Source of the DNA: Planctomycetaceae bacterium
Lineage (GTDB): Bacteria > Planctomycetota > Planctomycetia > Pirellulales > UBA1268
Direction: 5' to 3'
Assembly: GCA_011523305.1 (NCBI GenBank)
Contig: WTHB01000147.1
Coordinates: 1-64,000, forward strand
DNA length: 64,000 nucleotides
Below are positions 30,831 through 39,847 of the stretch, one piece after another. Made by a program: the position numbers and the translations under genes. Numbering within the stretch: position 1 is the first letter of the stretch; each line of letters opens with the position of its first letter. The notes under the pieces are model-generated. The model saw nothing but the letters and a program-made list of their open reading frames with translations. It made no database searches and was not told the DNA's origin.

Positions 30831-31604
30831 ATGTCGTATCTCATCATCTGTATCGTTTCCCTCGCAGCCTCAGGCCTGACTTTTTTCTCGGGGTTTGGCC
30901 TGGGGACCCTCCTCCTGCCCGCCTTTGCCCTGTTTGTACCGGTCGAGCAGGCAATCGCCCTGACCGCCATCGTTCACTTTCTCAACAGTCTTTATAAGGT
31001 GCTGCTCGTCGGCCGGCTCGTCGACCGACGGGTGCTGCTTTGGTTCGGTCTTCCGGCGATCGCCGCTGCGGTATTCGGTGCCTGGGTGCTGGGGCAACTG
31101 GCGGCTGTACCCCCACTTGCCGAATACACGCTCTGGGGAAGACACTGCGTCGTCACGCCGGTGAACCTGGCGATTGGCCTGCTTCTGTGTGTCTTTGCGC
31201 TGCTCGAAATCGTCCCCGCCACCAGTAGCCTCAGCTTTGCCCCCCGGTGGATGACACTTGGTGGCGTGGCCAGTGGTTTTTTCGGAGGCCTCTCCGGCAT
31301 GCAGGGCGCCCTGCGGTCAGCCTTCCTCATTCGGGCTGGGCTCTCGAAAGAAGCATTCGTGGCCACGGGGGCCGCAATCGCCTGCCTGGTCGACCTGTCT
31401 CGGCTGAGCATCTATGCCACCCGGCTCTCCGCAGTCGCCGACAGCCTCGATCTCCCACTGCTTGCCTGCGCTGTCGGTGCAGCCTTCGTCGGTGCGACTC
31501 TTGGCCGCCTGGTTCTTGCCAAGGTGAAACTGGTAGCCGTGCAGCGCATCGTCGCCGCCATGATGCTCGTGGTTGCCGTCTATCTCATCGTCGGGCTCCG
31601 CTGA
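30831..31604 (+). CDS. TauE/SafE family sulfite exporter-like membrane protein
   Basis: Multi-TM; LASGLTFFSGFGLGTLLLPAFALF, GVASGFFGGLSGMQGALRSAFL. Confidence 0.85.
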   Translation: MSYLIICIVSLAASGLTFFSGFGLGTLLLPAFALFVPVEQAIALTAIVHFLNSLYKVLLVGRLVDRRVLLWFGLPAIAAAVFGAWVLGQLAAVPPLAEYTLWGRHCVVTPVNLAIGLLLCVFALLEIVPATSSLSFAPRWMTLGGVASGFFGGLSGMQGALRSAFLIRAGLSKEAFVATGAAIACLVDLSRLSIYATRLSAVADSLDLPLLACAVGAAFVGATLGRLVLAKVKLVAVQRIVAAMMLVVAVYLIVGLR

Positions 31605-31764
31605 CACGGGACTGCTGCCGGAGGCACCGCCCTACGACACCACCCGGCTTGGTTGCCTGGCTTCAATCTCCTCACCTACCTTGCACCGATCACCAGCCAT
31701 ATCAGGGACCAGCCCGCTACTGATCCCATTCCTTCAATCTTTTTTCTCTCATCGGATTCCCCTC

Positions 31765-32199
31765 ATGCTCTGCCGCCTTATTTACCGCAGCACGGTTGTT
31801 CCACCGTTTGACTTTGACGACCTCCGGTCGATCCTGGCTGCGAGCGAACGCAATAACCCTCCGCAGGGCATCACCGGCGTCCTGATGACGGCTTCCATGC
31901 AATTTTTGCAGGTCATGGAGGGCCCCAGCGACAACATCAACGAACTCTACCGGACCCTCCAACGGGACACCGGGCATGAACACCTCCGTCTGGTCGAATT
32001 CACTGCCATCCAGCAGCGGCTATTTGATGGCTGGGCCATGCGTGGCGTTCACCGGCGGCTGATGAGTGATGAGCTGACCACTTTCCTTACCAAGAAGTAC
32101 GGCTCCGATGAATCGGGACACCTTACCCTTCCCAGCACTGCCTTCCTGGCAACGAGCCTCCTTTTTGATGTTGCCAACACCGACATCATCGGCACCTAA
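31765..32199 (+). CDS. Short BLUF-domain blue-light photoreceptor (PixD-like)
   Basis: LIYRS, ILAASERNNPPQGITGVLM, FLQVMEG, LFDGWAM; flavin-site residues Y7, N31, Q49, W90, M92 preserved. Confidence 0.92.
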   Translation: MLCRLIYRSTVVPPFDFDDLRSILAASERNNPPQGITGVLMTASMQFLQVMEGPSDNINELYRTLQRDTGHEHLRLVEFTAIQQRLFDGWAMRGVHRRLMSDELTTFLTKKYGSDESGHLTLPSTAFLATSLLFDVANTDIIGT

Positions 32200-32221
32200 A
32201 GGCTTCGCCTGATGCCTCCAG

Positions 32222-33001
32222 TTAGGTTGGCTGCTCGGTCGGACGCATTAGAATGTCGTGGACCTGCACATGCGGCGGGCATGACAGCATGTAGACGACT
32301 GCCTCGGCTACGTCAGCAGCCTCCAGCACCTTGAAGCGGGAGTAAATCTCCTGTGCCTGGTCCTCTGATTTCATGTAGTGGGCAGCAAAGCCGGTCTCAA
32401 CAAACCCCGGGCAGATTTCTCCCACACGAATCGGGTCGCTGGCCTCGCGGAGTTCCATCCGCAGTGATTCAGTCAGTGCCCGCACCGCATGCTTTGTCGC
32501 CGCATACAGTCCTGCCCCCGCCGGCACCCGCTGCCCCGCCATTGAGCCGATGTGAATGATCTGCCCTCGCCCCCCTCGGGCCCGCATGTCAGCCAGCGCC
32601 TCCCGCGTACAGATACAAAGCCCGAGCACGTTGACCTCAAGCATTTCCTGCCACTCGGCCACCGTGCCCTCGGCGAGTAACGCAGCATGGCCGAGGCCCG
32701 CGTTGTTGATCAGAACATCGACCCCACCAAACCGCTCCCGAGCCGCCGCAAACGCAGCCTGCACAGATTCTTCATCGCGGACATCACACCGAACCGCCAG
32801 TGACTGCTCGCCAAGTGGATCACTCGCAGCCAGCACCTCAGTCACCCGGTCCCGCCGGCGGGCACAGGCCACCACCCGCATGCCCTCGGCGAGTAAGCGA
32901 CTGACAATCGCAGCCCCGATGCCACTGCTGGCACCGGTGACCAGAGCCGTCTGTCCGCTCCACTGCTGCACTCCATGGTCCGTCGAGGAAACTGTCGTCA
33001 T
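32222..33001 (-). CDS. Classical SDR family oxidoreductase
   Basis: TGASSGIG, NNAGLG, IGSMAGQRVPAGAGLYAATKHAV (YxxxK), ICPGFVET. Confidence 0.93.
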   Translation of the reverse strand: MTTVSSTDHGVQQWSGQTALVTGASSGIGAAIVSRLLAEGMRVVACARRRDRVTEVLAASDPLGEQSLAVRCDVRDEESVQAAFAAARERFGGVDVLINNAGLGHAALLAEGTVAEWQEMLEVNVLGLCICTREALADMRARGGRGQIIHIGSMAGQRVPAGAGLYAATKHAVRALTESLRMELREASDPIRVGEICPGFVETGFAAHYMKSEDQAQEIYSRFKVLEAADVAEAVVYMLSCPPHVQVHDILMRPTEQPT

Positions 33002-33036
33002 GCCTGCTCTTCTTCCTGTGTGCTATCGTGTCCTCA

Positions 33037-33050
33037 TGCGCAGCTGCGCA
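33037..33050. promoter_or_regulatory. Perfect 14-bp palindrome in divergent intergenic region
   Basis: TGCGCAGCTGCGCA lies between the divergent SDR (start 33001) and fusion gene (start 33112). Confidence 0.35.
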
Positions 33051-33111
33051 CCGCCCTCCCACCTTACCATGGTGCTACCCAGTCCAGTCACCGTCCCAGG
33101 GCCTGACCTTT

Positions 33112-35784
33112 ATGCATTCACCAGCAGCTTCCTCGTCACCCGAGAGCGAGCAGACCATTTTTGTGACCGGGGCCACCGGCTACGTCGGCGGCCGGCTTGT
33201 CCCCGCCCTGCTTGAAGCAGGCTTCCGTGTTCGCTGCCTCGTCCGGGAACCCCGCAAACTCGACGCCCGGCCGTGGCGGCAGCACCCCCACCTGGAAGTC
33301 GTGGCAGCCGACCTCGAGGATCGTGAAGCAGTCACCAGAGGGCTCACTGGCTGCGCTGCGGCCTACTATTTGGTTCACTCCATGGTGGCCACTGGCGGAA
33401 CCTATGCCGACCGTGACCGCGAACTCGCCCGGAGTTTCGCGAATGCTGCCCGGGCTGCCAGCCTGCCCCGCATCATCTACCTCGGCGGCCTCGGTGAGAT
33501 GGGGGCTGATTTGAGTGAACATCTCCGGTCCCGTCGCCAGGTTGAAGAAGAACTGGCCTCATCCGGGGTGCCGGTGACGACCTTTCGCGCGGCGATGATC
33601 ATCGGCTCAGGCTCGGCCTCCTTCGAGATTCTCCGCTACCTCGTCGAGCGTCTGCCGATCATGGTGACTCCCAAATGGGTTGCCACCGAATGCCAGCCGG
33701 TCGCGATCGCCGACGTGCTCCACTGGCTGGTCCGCTGCCTGAGCGTGCCGGAGACGACTGGGAAGACGCTCGAAATTGGTGGGGCCGACGCCCTGGTCTA
33801 TCGCGACCTGATGCAGGTGATGGCTGAAGAACTCGGCCTCCGGCAACGCATCATCATGCCGGTACCGGTCCTGACACCCCGGTTGAGTTCCCTTTGGATT
33901 AATCTCGTTACGCCCGTCTCGTACCGAATTGCCCGCCCCCTCGCAGAAGGCCTAAAAAATCGAGTCGTGGTTACCGACGGCACCACCCAGAAGCTCATGC
34001 CACACCAACCACTCGGAGCACGTGAAGCAATTCATCGCGCGCTTACCAAGATCGAACAGCATGCCGTTGAGACGCGGTGGAGCGTGGCTGGCCCCGTACC
34101 AGGCGATCCTTCATGGGCCGGTGGGACGGTCTTCAAGGACCAACGGACGGTCGACATCGAAGCGAGTCCAGCGAATGTTTATGCCGCAGTCTGCCGCATC
34201 GGTGGTGGCAATGGCTGGTACGCCGGTGATGTTCTCTGGCGGCTCCGAGGATGGCTTGACACGCTTGCCGGCGGCCCTGGATTGCGTCGCGGCAGACGCC
34301 ATCCGGAACAGGTCGAATTTGGCGAGACGCTCGATTTCTGGCGGGTGGTCGGAATTGACCGTGATCGTGCCCTTTCTCTTCGAGCCGAGATGAAGTTGCC
34401 GGGCGAGGCACAGCTTGATTTCCAAATTGAACCGATTGCCACCGAACGAAAGCCACCACTCACGCGGCTCGTGATGACCGCCCGTTTTCGTCCCCGTGGA
34501 CTTGCTGGGCTTCTCTACTGGTATGCCGTCGTGCCTCTTCATGAGGTGGTTTTTGGGGGCATGCTGCGGGGCATTCGCAAAACAGCTGAGATTCTTCATC
34601 GCGCAGGGGCAGTCACCCCCGGACCATCCTCTGCTGAAAAAGAACTTCCCGGCTACGGACGAGCTCGGCTCTGGCTTGGCATCAGTGGCGTTGGCAGTCT
34701 CGTCACCCTCTCAACAGCAGGTCTCATCCTCCAGCTCCCGCAGCGACTTCTTCCCGCCACGGAAAACACGCTCGGGCAGGAGGCCATGATCCTCGCCAGC
34801 TTCTTCGCCGCCTACGCCCTCTTCCACGTGCCGTTTGACTACTTTGGTGGCTATCTTTTGCCGCGTCTTTATCGCCGCCAACACCCTTCACGAACAGCGT
34901 TTTTCCTCAGCATGGCTCGTGGCGCAGGCATCCACGCCGCTCTCCTGTGGGGCATAGGCATCTGTCTGCTCGCAGCGGCTCGGACTGCTGGCGTTGTCGG
35001 CGTCATTGCAGCAACGGCCGGGATCACCCTCATGCTGCTCCGCACGAGAATCACTCTGGCCCGAGCAATCGCTCATCTGGAACTCACTCCGAGTTCACCT
35101 ATTCTTCAAGAAAGCCCCGACCTACCGAACCTCCCGACGTACATAGCAGAGACAAAGGACGAAGGCTTCACGGGGGCAGTGTCTGGCGTCCTCTCTCCAC
35201 GAATTCAAATAATTCCCATTCGCTGGCAGGAGATCCTCGACAACACTGCTCTTTCGGTGGCGGTGCAACGAAGACAGATGGCCATTCAAACTGGCAGCTG
35301 GTGGCGAGGCCGCGTTCTCGCCATATTGTTTTCGTTGACGGGAACTGCTTGTGTCGCAAATCTCATCGGAGCCACTCGGCTCGCAACCGCTGAGGGCATT
35401 ATTACCCTCAGTCTCGGCTTCACGATCTGGTCATTCCTGGGTCTCTTGACCCTCCCAACGGTAAGCCGCCGTGGGGTCGCCGAGGTTGATCAAGCGCTTC
35501 TGAAAACCGGCTGCGGCCGTGAAACCCTGGAACGCACGATCGAATCGCTCGACCTCTTACAAGACCGCGAACGACAACGGCTGCCGGTGATCGAAACAAT
35601 CTTCCACCCGATACCAAGCGTTGAGTCGCGTCTGCGGGGTCCTCATGCGACTGGCATCAAGGGCACCTGGGACGCTGCCCGAACAACCGTATTCCTCAGC
35701 GCTGCCGGCCTCAGCCTGCTCGGAAGGGCCGTCCACTGCAATTGCGGAAGACCGGCGTTGTGGGTTTTTCTTCCGATTGACTGA
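33112..35784 (+). CDS. Fusion: NmrA/YbjT-like NAD(P)-binding domain + DUF2867 + C-terminal membrane region resembling a degenerate M48 peptidase
   Basis: IFVTGATGYVGGRLVPALLEAGFRVRCLVR; DUF2867-like VDIEASPANVYAAVCRIGGGNGWYAGDVLWRLRGWLD; C-terminal multi-TM region ending SRRGVAEVDQALLKTG...FHPIPSVESRLR. Confidence 0.8.
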   Translation: MHSPAASSSPESEQTIFVTGATGYVGGRLVPALLEAGFRVRCLVREPRKLDARPWRQHPHLEVVAADLEDREAVTRGLTGCAAAYYLVHSMVATGGTYADRDRELARSFANAARAASLPRIIYLGGLGEMGADLSEHLRSRRQVEEELASSGVPVTTFRAAMIIGSGSASFEILRYLVERLPIMVTPKWVATECQPVAIADVLHWLVRCLSVPETTGKTLEIGGADALVYRDLMQVMAEELGLRQRIIMPVPVLTPRLSSLWINLVTPVSYRIARPLAEGLKNRVVVTDGTTQKLMPHQPLGAREAIHRALTKIEQHAVETRWSVAGPVPGDPSWAGGTVFKDQRTVDIEASPANVYAAVCRIGGGNGWYAGDVLWRLRGWLDTLAGGPGLRRGRRHPEQVEFGETLDFWRVVGIDRDRALSLRAEMKLPGEAQLDFQIEPIATERKPPLTRLVMTARFRPRGLAGLLYWYAVVPLHEVVFGGMLRGIRKTAEILHRAGAVTPGPSSAEKELPGYGRARLWLGISGVGSLVTLSTAGLILQLPQRLLPATENTLGQEAMILASFFAAYALFHVPFDYFGGYLLPRLYRRQHPSRTAFFLSMARGAGIHAALLWGIGICLLAAARTAGVVGVIAATAGITLMLLRTRITLARAIAHLELTPSSPILQESPDLPNLPTYIAETKDEGFTGAVSGVLSPRIQIIPIRWQEILDNTALSVAVQRRQMAIQTGSWWRGRVLAILFSLTGTACVANLIGATRLATAEGIITLSLGFTIWSFLGLLTLPTVSRRGVAEVDQALLKTGCGRETLERTIESLDLLQDRERQRLPVIETIFHPIPSVESRLRGPHATGIKGTWDAARTTVFLSAAGLSLLGRAVHCNCGRPALWVFLPID

Positions 35785-35795
35785 TCAACCAGCGG

Positions 35796-36569
35796 CTAGT
35801 CACGGCTGTTGAGTTTGGCGAGCAGCCGGAGAATCTCGAGGTAGAGCCAGACCAGTGTCACCATCAGGGCGAAGGCCCCGTACCACTCCAGATACTTCGG
35901 GGCACCCCGCTCCGCAGCGTTCTCGATGAAGTCAAAGTCGAGCACCAGATTGAGCGCGGCGATGACCACCACCACCAGACTGAAGCCGATGCCGATCGGA
36001 CCGGCACCATGGATGAAGGGAATCTGGAACCCGAAGAAGCTGCCGAGCATCGACACCAGATAGACCAGGCAGATCCCGCCTGTAGCGGCCACAATCCCGA
36101 GTTTGAAGTTCTCTGTCGCCCGGATCAGGCCTGACTGATAGGCCAGCAACAGCGCCGCCAGCGTCCCAAAGGTGCCACCCACTGCCTGAATGACGATGCC
36201 CGGGTACTGCGCCTCGAAACTGGCTGAGACGCCCCCGAGAAACAAGCCCTCGGCCAAGGCGTAAACGGGTGCGAGCATTGGCGCCCAGGTCTGCTTGAAA
36301 CAGATCACCAGCGCTGTGATGGCCCCGACAATCAAGCCGCCGAACACCCAGGGCATCGCTGCGGCAGCATCACCCTCCATCGCGGAGGCTGTTCGCGACC
36401 AGGTGAAGCAGGCCGAGCAGAAGGCAAGCCCCAGCAGGAACATCGTCTTGGTCGCCGTGCCGTTCACCGTCATCGTGGTGACTGGCGCATCCTCGGCTGC
36501 CAGATCGCGGCGCTGGAGGCCAAAGGTTTCAAAGGTGCGGGCGTTGAGAACCGGGTTGCCACTCCGCAT
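35796..36569 (-). CDS. Bax inhibitor-1/YccA family membrane protein
   Basis: MRSGNPVLNARTFE N-terminus and about 7 TM segments; VLDFDFIENAAERGAPKYLEWYGAFALMVTLVWLYLEILRLL. Confidence 0.88.
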   Translation of the reverse strand: MRSGNPVLNARTFETFGLQRRDLAAEDAPVTTMTVNGTATKTMFLLGLAFCSACFTWSRTASAMEGDAAAAMPWVFGGLIVGAITALVICFKQTWAPMLAPVYALAEGLFLGGVSASFEAQYPGIVIQAVGGTFGTLAALLLAYQSGLIRATENFKLGIVAATGGICLVYLVSMLGSFFGFQIPFIHGAGPIGIGFSLVVVVIAALNLVLDFDFIENAAERGAPKYLEWYGAFALMVTLVWLYLEILRLLAKLNSRD

Positions 36570-36724
36570 GAGTGCGTTGCCTTTCTTCGCGAGCGAAACA
36601 TTTCAAGATGCGATACGCATCGACTGGGGAAGCACTGGGACTCACCCCAACCGCCTCACAAGCGGGTCCCCATCATCATAGACAGCCAAGCGGAGCCCCG
36701 TCGGCGCCAATTCCACGGGCCCGG

Positions 36725-37837
36725 CTAGGATTCGCGGCGAACCTCGGTGCGAGCCTCGGACCAGTTCCGACCAGCGGCCGCGTCGGCGATGCAGAGCAGG
36801 TGCAGGATCACACCAGGAATCACAAACCGATAGCCGGCCGCGACCACACAGAACCAAATAACACCGGCGAGATACTGCTTTTTGTACACCTGGCCAAGCC
36901 CCGGGCAGACGCTGAGGGCACCGGCAGCCGGACGGCTCCAGAGTTTGATGGAAGGCTCGCGGATCACAACCATCCCTCGCAGCGAGTCATGCTCGTAGCG
37001 GGTCACGGTGCCGGCCTGCAGCGGGCCAGCCGGTTGTGTCTCCGTCGCATCTGCCTCCGTTTCCGAACCGCGACCCTGCCGCCTCAACGCAGCCTCTCGC
37101 AGGGCCACATCCTGCTGAGCTTGCGACCGCTGCCGAGCGGCCCGAAAAAGGTCAACACCCTGGAGCAGGCCGTGGCCCACCGCCATGCCCAGTAACCGTC
37201 CGAGCCGGCCGATTTCTGGCGCGAGACAGACGAAGAGCAGCGGACCACCAAACGCCAACAAGGCGGTCGCCAGCGGCGTCGGCCGCACCAGCATGAAGAT
37301 GCCGCCAAGCGCAGCCAAGAGAAGCCCGCCGAGGGCAAACAGATAGCGTGGCGGAAGCGTCTCCAGGCTCAACTGCACTTCAGCCGACTCACCTGGCACC
37401 GGCTCCTCGGCTGTCACCACCCGCTCTTCCGCGCCAGTCGCTGCAACGTGGTCAACCGATAACTCTGGATCTGTGAGCGTCTGAGCAAGTGTCGGGAATC
37501 GCCCTCCTTCGGCCTGCTCAATCTGGCCTCCCTGCTGGTGAACTTGCGCTCGACGCCGGCGGATGCCGGCCAGCCCAACCAACGCCTGATCCACCTTGCG
37601 AACAACCCTCCGCAGGCGACTGCCAGCAAACAACTCCGGGCCATCACCAGCCGGGATCCAGCCTGGCAAGTCGTGATGCCAGATGAGGTCGTCCGTGGCC
37701 AGCCAGCCTTTCTGTGCCAACTTCCGCAGCCGGTCCAATGAGACCGGTCCTTGTCGGCCCCCTTGGTGGCCAGTCCGAGCATAGAACCAGCCATCTCGGG
37801 GAACTGCCGCACCGGTCTTGCTCATAAGCCGCCCCAT
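36725..37837 (-). CDS. GYF_2/DUF4339-domain membrane protein
   Basis: DGWFYARTGHQGGRQGPVSLDRLRKLAQKGWLATDDLIWHHDLPGWIPA, then TM segments. Confidence 0.75.
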   Translation of the reverse strand: MGRLMSKTGAAVPRDGWFYARTGHQGGRQGPVSLDRLRKLAQKGWLATDDLIWHHDLPGWIPAGDGPELFAGSRLRRVVRKVDQALVGLAGIRRRRAQVHQQGGQIEQAEGGRFPTLAQTLTDPELSVDHVAATGAEERVVTAEEPVPGESAEVQLSLETLPPRYLFALGGLLLAALGGIFMLVRPTPLATALLAFGGPLLFVCLAPEIGRLGRLLGMAVGHGLLQGVDLFRAARQRSQAQQDVALREAALRRQGRGSETEADATETQPAGPLQAGTVTRYEHDSLRGMVVIREPSIKLWSRPAAGALSVCPGLGQVYKKQYLAGVIWFCVVAAGYRFVIPGVILHLLCIADAAAGRNWSEARTEVRRES

Positions 37838-38030
37838 GAGAGTTGCTCCTCACCAGCCGTATCGCCTGCGTGTGGGCCTGCTTCCACTGGAGCGGCCGAG
37901 CCGCCATTGCCGCTGACGGCAGCAGGAAACGGGCGGCTTTCCCAGGACGCGAATGATAGAATAGCAATGGCCGGGCTTTTCCGGAGCGCGCTAGCCAAGG
38001 CAGTTCAGCGGCTTTCTCAGAGGATCACCG

Positions 38031-38333
38031 ATGCCCACTTACGTCTACGAAGTGATCGAGCCTGACGGCAGTGGCGGGGAGCGGTTTGAAGTGGTCCAGC
38101 CGATGTCGGCCGACCCCCTCGACGCGCACCCGCTCACCGGCAAGCCAATTCGGCGGGTGATCACTGGCTTCAATGTCGCCGGCAAGTGGTCCGACGTCGG
38201 CATGCAGGGCAAACTGTCCGACAAACATCTCGACCGGATCGGGTTCACCAAATACGTCCGCGCCGGAGACGGCCACTACGAGAAAACGGCCGGGAGCGGC
38301 CCCGACCTGATCTCGGGGAACGGCCCCGACTGA
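38031..38333 (+). CDS. FmdB-like small protein lacking zinc-ribbon cysteines
   Basis: MPTYVYEV...ERFEVVQPMSADPL...GKPIRRVITG matches the FmdB layout with no Cys. Confidence 0.65.
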   Translation: MPTYVYEVIEPDGSGGERFEVVQPMSADPLDAHPLTGKPIRRVITGFNVAGKWSDVGMQGKLSDKHLDRIGFTKYVRAGDGHYEKTAGSGPDLISGNGPD

Positions 38334-38353
38334 CCGAAGCGCTGGGCACCCAC

Positions 38354-38815
38354 CTAGGTCAGTTCAAAAATTGCCTCAATCTCAACGGCCACTCCGGCCG
38401 GCAGGGACGCCACTCCAAAGGCGCTGCGGGTGCCGACACCGCGATCGGTTCCCCAGACCTCAGCGTAGAGTTCACTGCAGCCATTGATTACCGCGGGCTG
38501 CTGCGTGAAGTCGGCTGGGGCGTTGACCATGCCGAGCAGTTTGATCACGCGGCCGATGCGGTCAAGGCTGCCAAGTTCATTGGCGAGGGTGACCAGGCTG
38601 GCAAGTCCAGCCCGTCGAGCAGCCGCCTTGCCCTCTTCAACGCTGAGGTCATCTCCGACTCTACCGGTCACCAGACTGCCGTCGGGAAGCAGGGGCAGAT
38701 GCCCCGAGATGAAGACCTGACTCCCCACAATTAGACAGGGCTTATAGAGCCCAGCCGGTTTGGCCACTGGAGGCAGCTCATCGGCGAGTGATTCAAAGGT
38801 GCGTTGGGCAGACAT
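38354..38815 (-). CDS. RidA/YjgF family protein
   Basis: VFISGHLPLLPDGSLVTGRVGDDLSVEEGKAAAR...AFGVASLPAGVAVEIEAIFEL. Confidence 0.88.
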   Translation of the reverse strand: MSAQRTFESLADELPPVAKPAGLYKPCLIVGSQVFISGHLPLLPDGSLVTGRVGDDLSVEEGKAAARRAGLASLVTLANELGSLDRIGRVIKLLGMVNAPADFTQQPAVINGCSELYAEVWGTDRGVGTRSAFGVASLPAGVAVEIEAIFELT

Positions 38816-39036
38816 GGAGGCTTTCCCTCGGGACGAGAAACATTTCCGACGTGCAGACTGGATCAACCTGAGATCATACCCGGTGCTGTCAGGTTTTCAC
38901 CATCACGGGAGACCGCGGTGCAGAACCAGCGGCGGTGGATGGGTTGATGGTATGCTCAACGCGTTCGGGTCGTGCCACGGGAGTTGGCACAACCAGTCGA
39001 CTCGTCCATCGTGTCCAGCCAGCCTCGGAATGCTTC

Positions 39037-39606
39037 ATGAACAACTCCACCCTGACCGGCCGCCCGCACCTCCCGACGACCACCAAACTGCTCGGGCTTA
39101 CCCGCTGGTTCAGCATTGTCACGGTCATCTCCTCACTGGTCGGCGCCTTGCTGATGTTTGTCATCGGTGCCGCCAATACCGCCGAGGCCGTCTATCGATA
39201 TTTCGCGGTTCAGATCGATCCCGTTTCAGGGGTCGCGGCCAACCCGCGGCCAGCGGCCAACCTGCTGCTGCTGGAGTCTCTCGACAACGGGCTGACCGGG
39301 CTCACCTTCTTGTACTTCGCCTACGGCATCTATGCCCTGTTTCTGACCAGTTCCCAGACCATGGCCGAGGCCCCCCGCTGGCTCAAGGTTGACAACATCG
39401 CCACCCTGAAAAAGACCCTGCTGGAAGTGGTGGCGGTGCTGCTGGCCGTGATGTTCGTGCGTACCCTGGCTGAAAAAATGCTGACGGCTGGACCCCGCTG
39501 GGAAATGCTGATCATGCCGGCCGGCGTCGTGGCGATCGCGATTGCCAGCCGGCTGATGTTTGTGCACGGAGCCGCCCCGGCTGCGGCGGACCACGACACC
39601 CCCTAA
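39037..39606 (+). CDS. YqhA family (UPF0114) membrane protein
   Basis: LLLLESLDNGLTGLTFLYFAYGIYALF, PRWLKVDNIATLKKTLLEVVAVLLAVMFV. Confidence 0.75.
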   Translation: MNNSTLTGRPHLPTTTKLLGLTRWFSIVTVISSLVGALLMFVIGAANTAEAVYRYFAVQIDPVSGVAANPRPAANLLLLESLDNGLTGLTFLYFAYGIYALFLTSSQTMAEAPRWLKVDNIATLKKTLLEVVAVLLAVMFVRTLAEKMLTAGPRWEMLIMPAGVVAIAIASRLMFVHGAAPAAADHDTP

Positions 39607-39646
39607 CGCACGGCTGCCGTCCTTCCGGGCAGGCCTTAGAAAAAAG

Positions 39647-39678
39647 AAAGCCCACCCCGGATGCCGGGATGGGCTTTC
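39647..39678 (-). terminator. Strong intrinsic terminator (U-tract on minus strand)
   Basis: AAAGCCCACCCCGGATGCCGGGATGGGCTTT hairpin next to an A-rich tract on the left (AAAAAAGAAAG). Confidence 0.7.
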
Positions 39679-39847
39679 GAGTTCACGCCAGGGCCTGAGT
39701 ACCACCCGCCAGAAGGTTCGACAGGTACGGGCCATTGCCCTACAGCGGCGTGTTGGCACTTCACCAAGAAGACTTTTTCGTCTTCGGCACGCTGGCGGAA
39801 AAAATTCAGTCAGCCAGCACCCACGATGGCACTGAGGAGTTCCGGCC

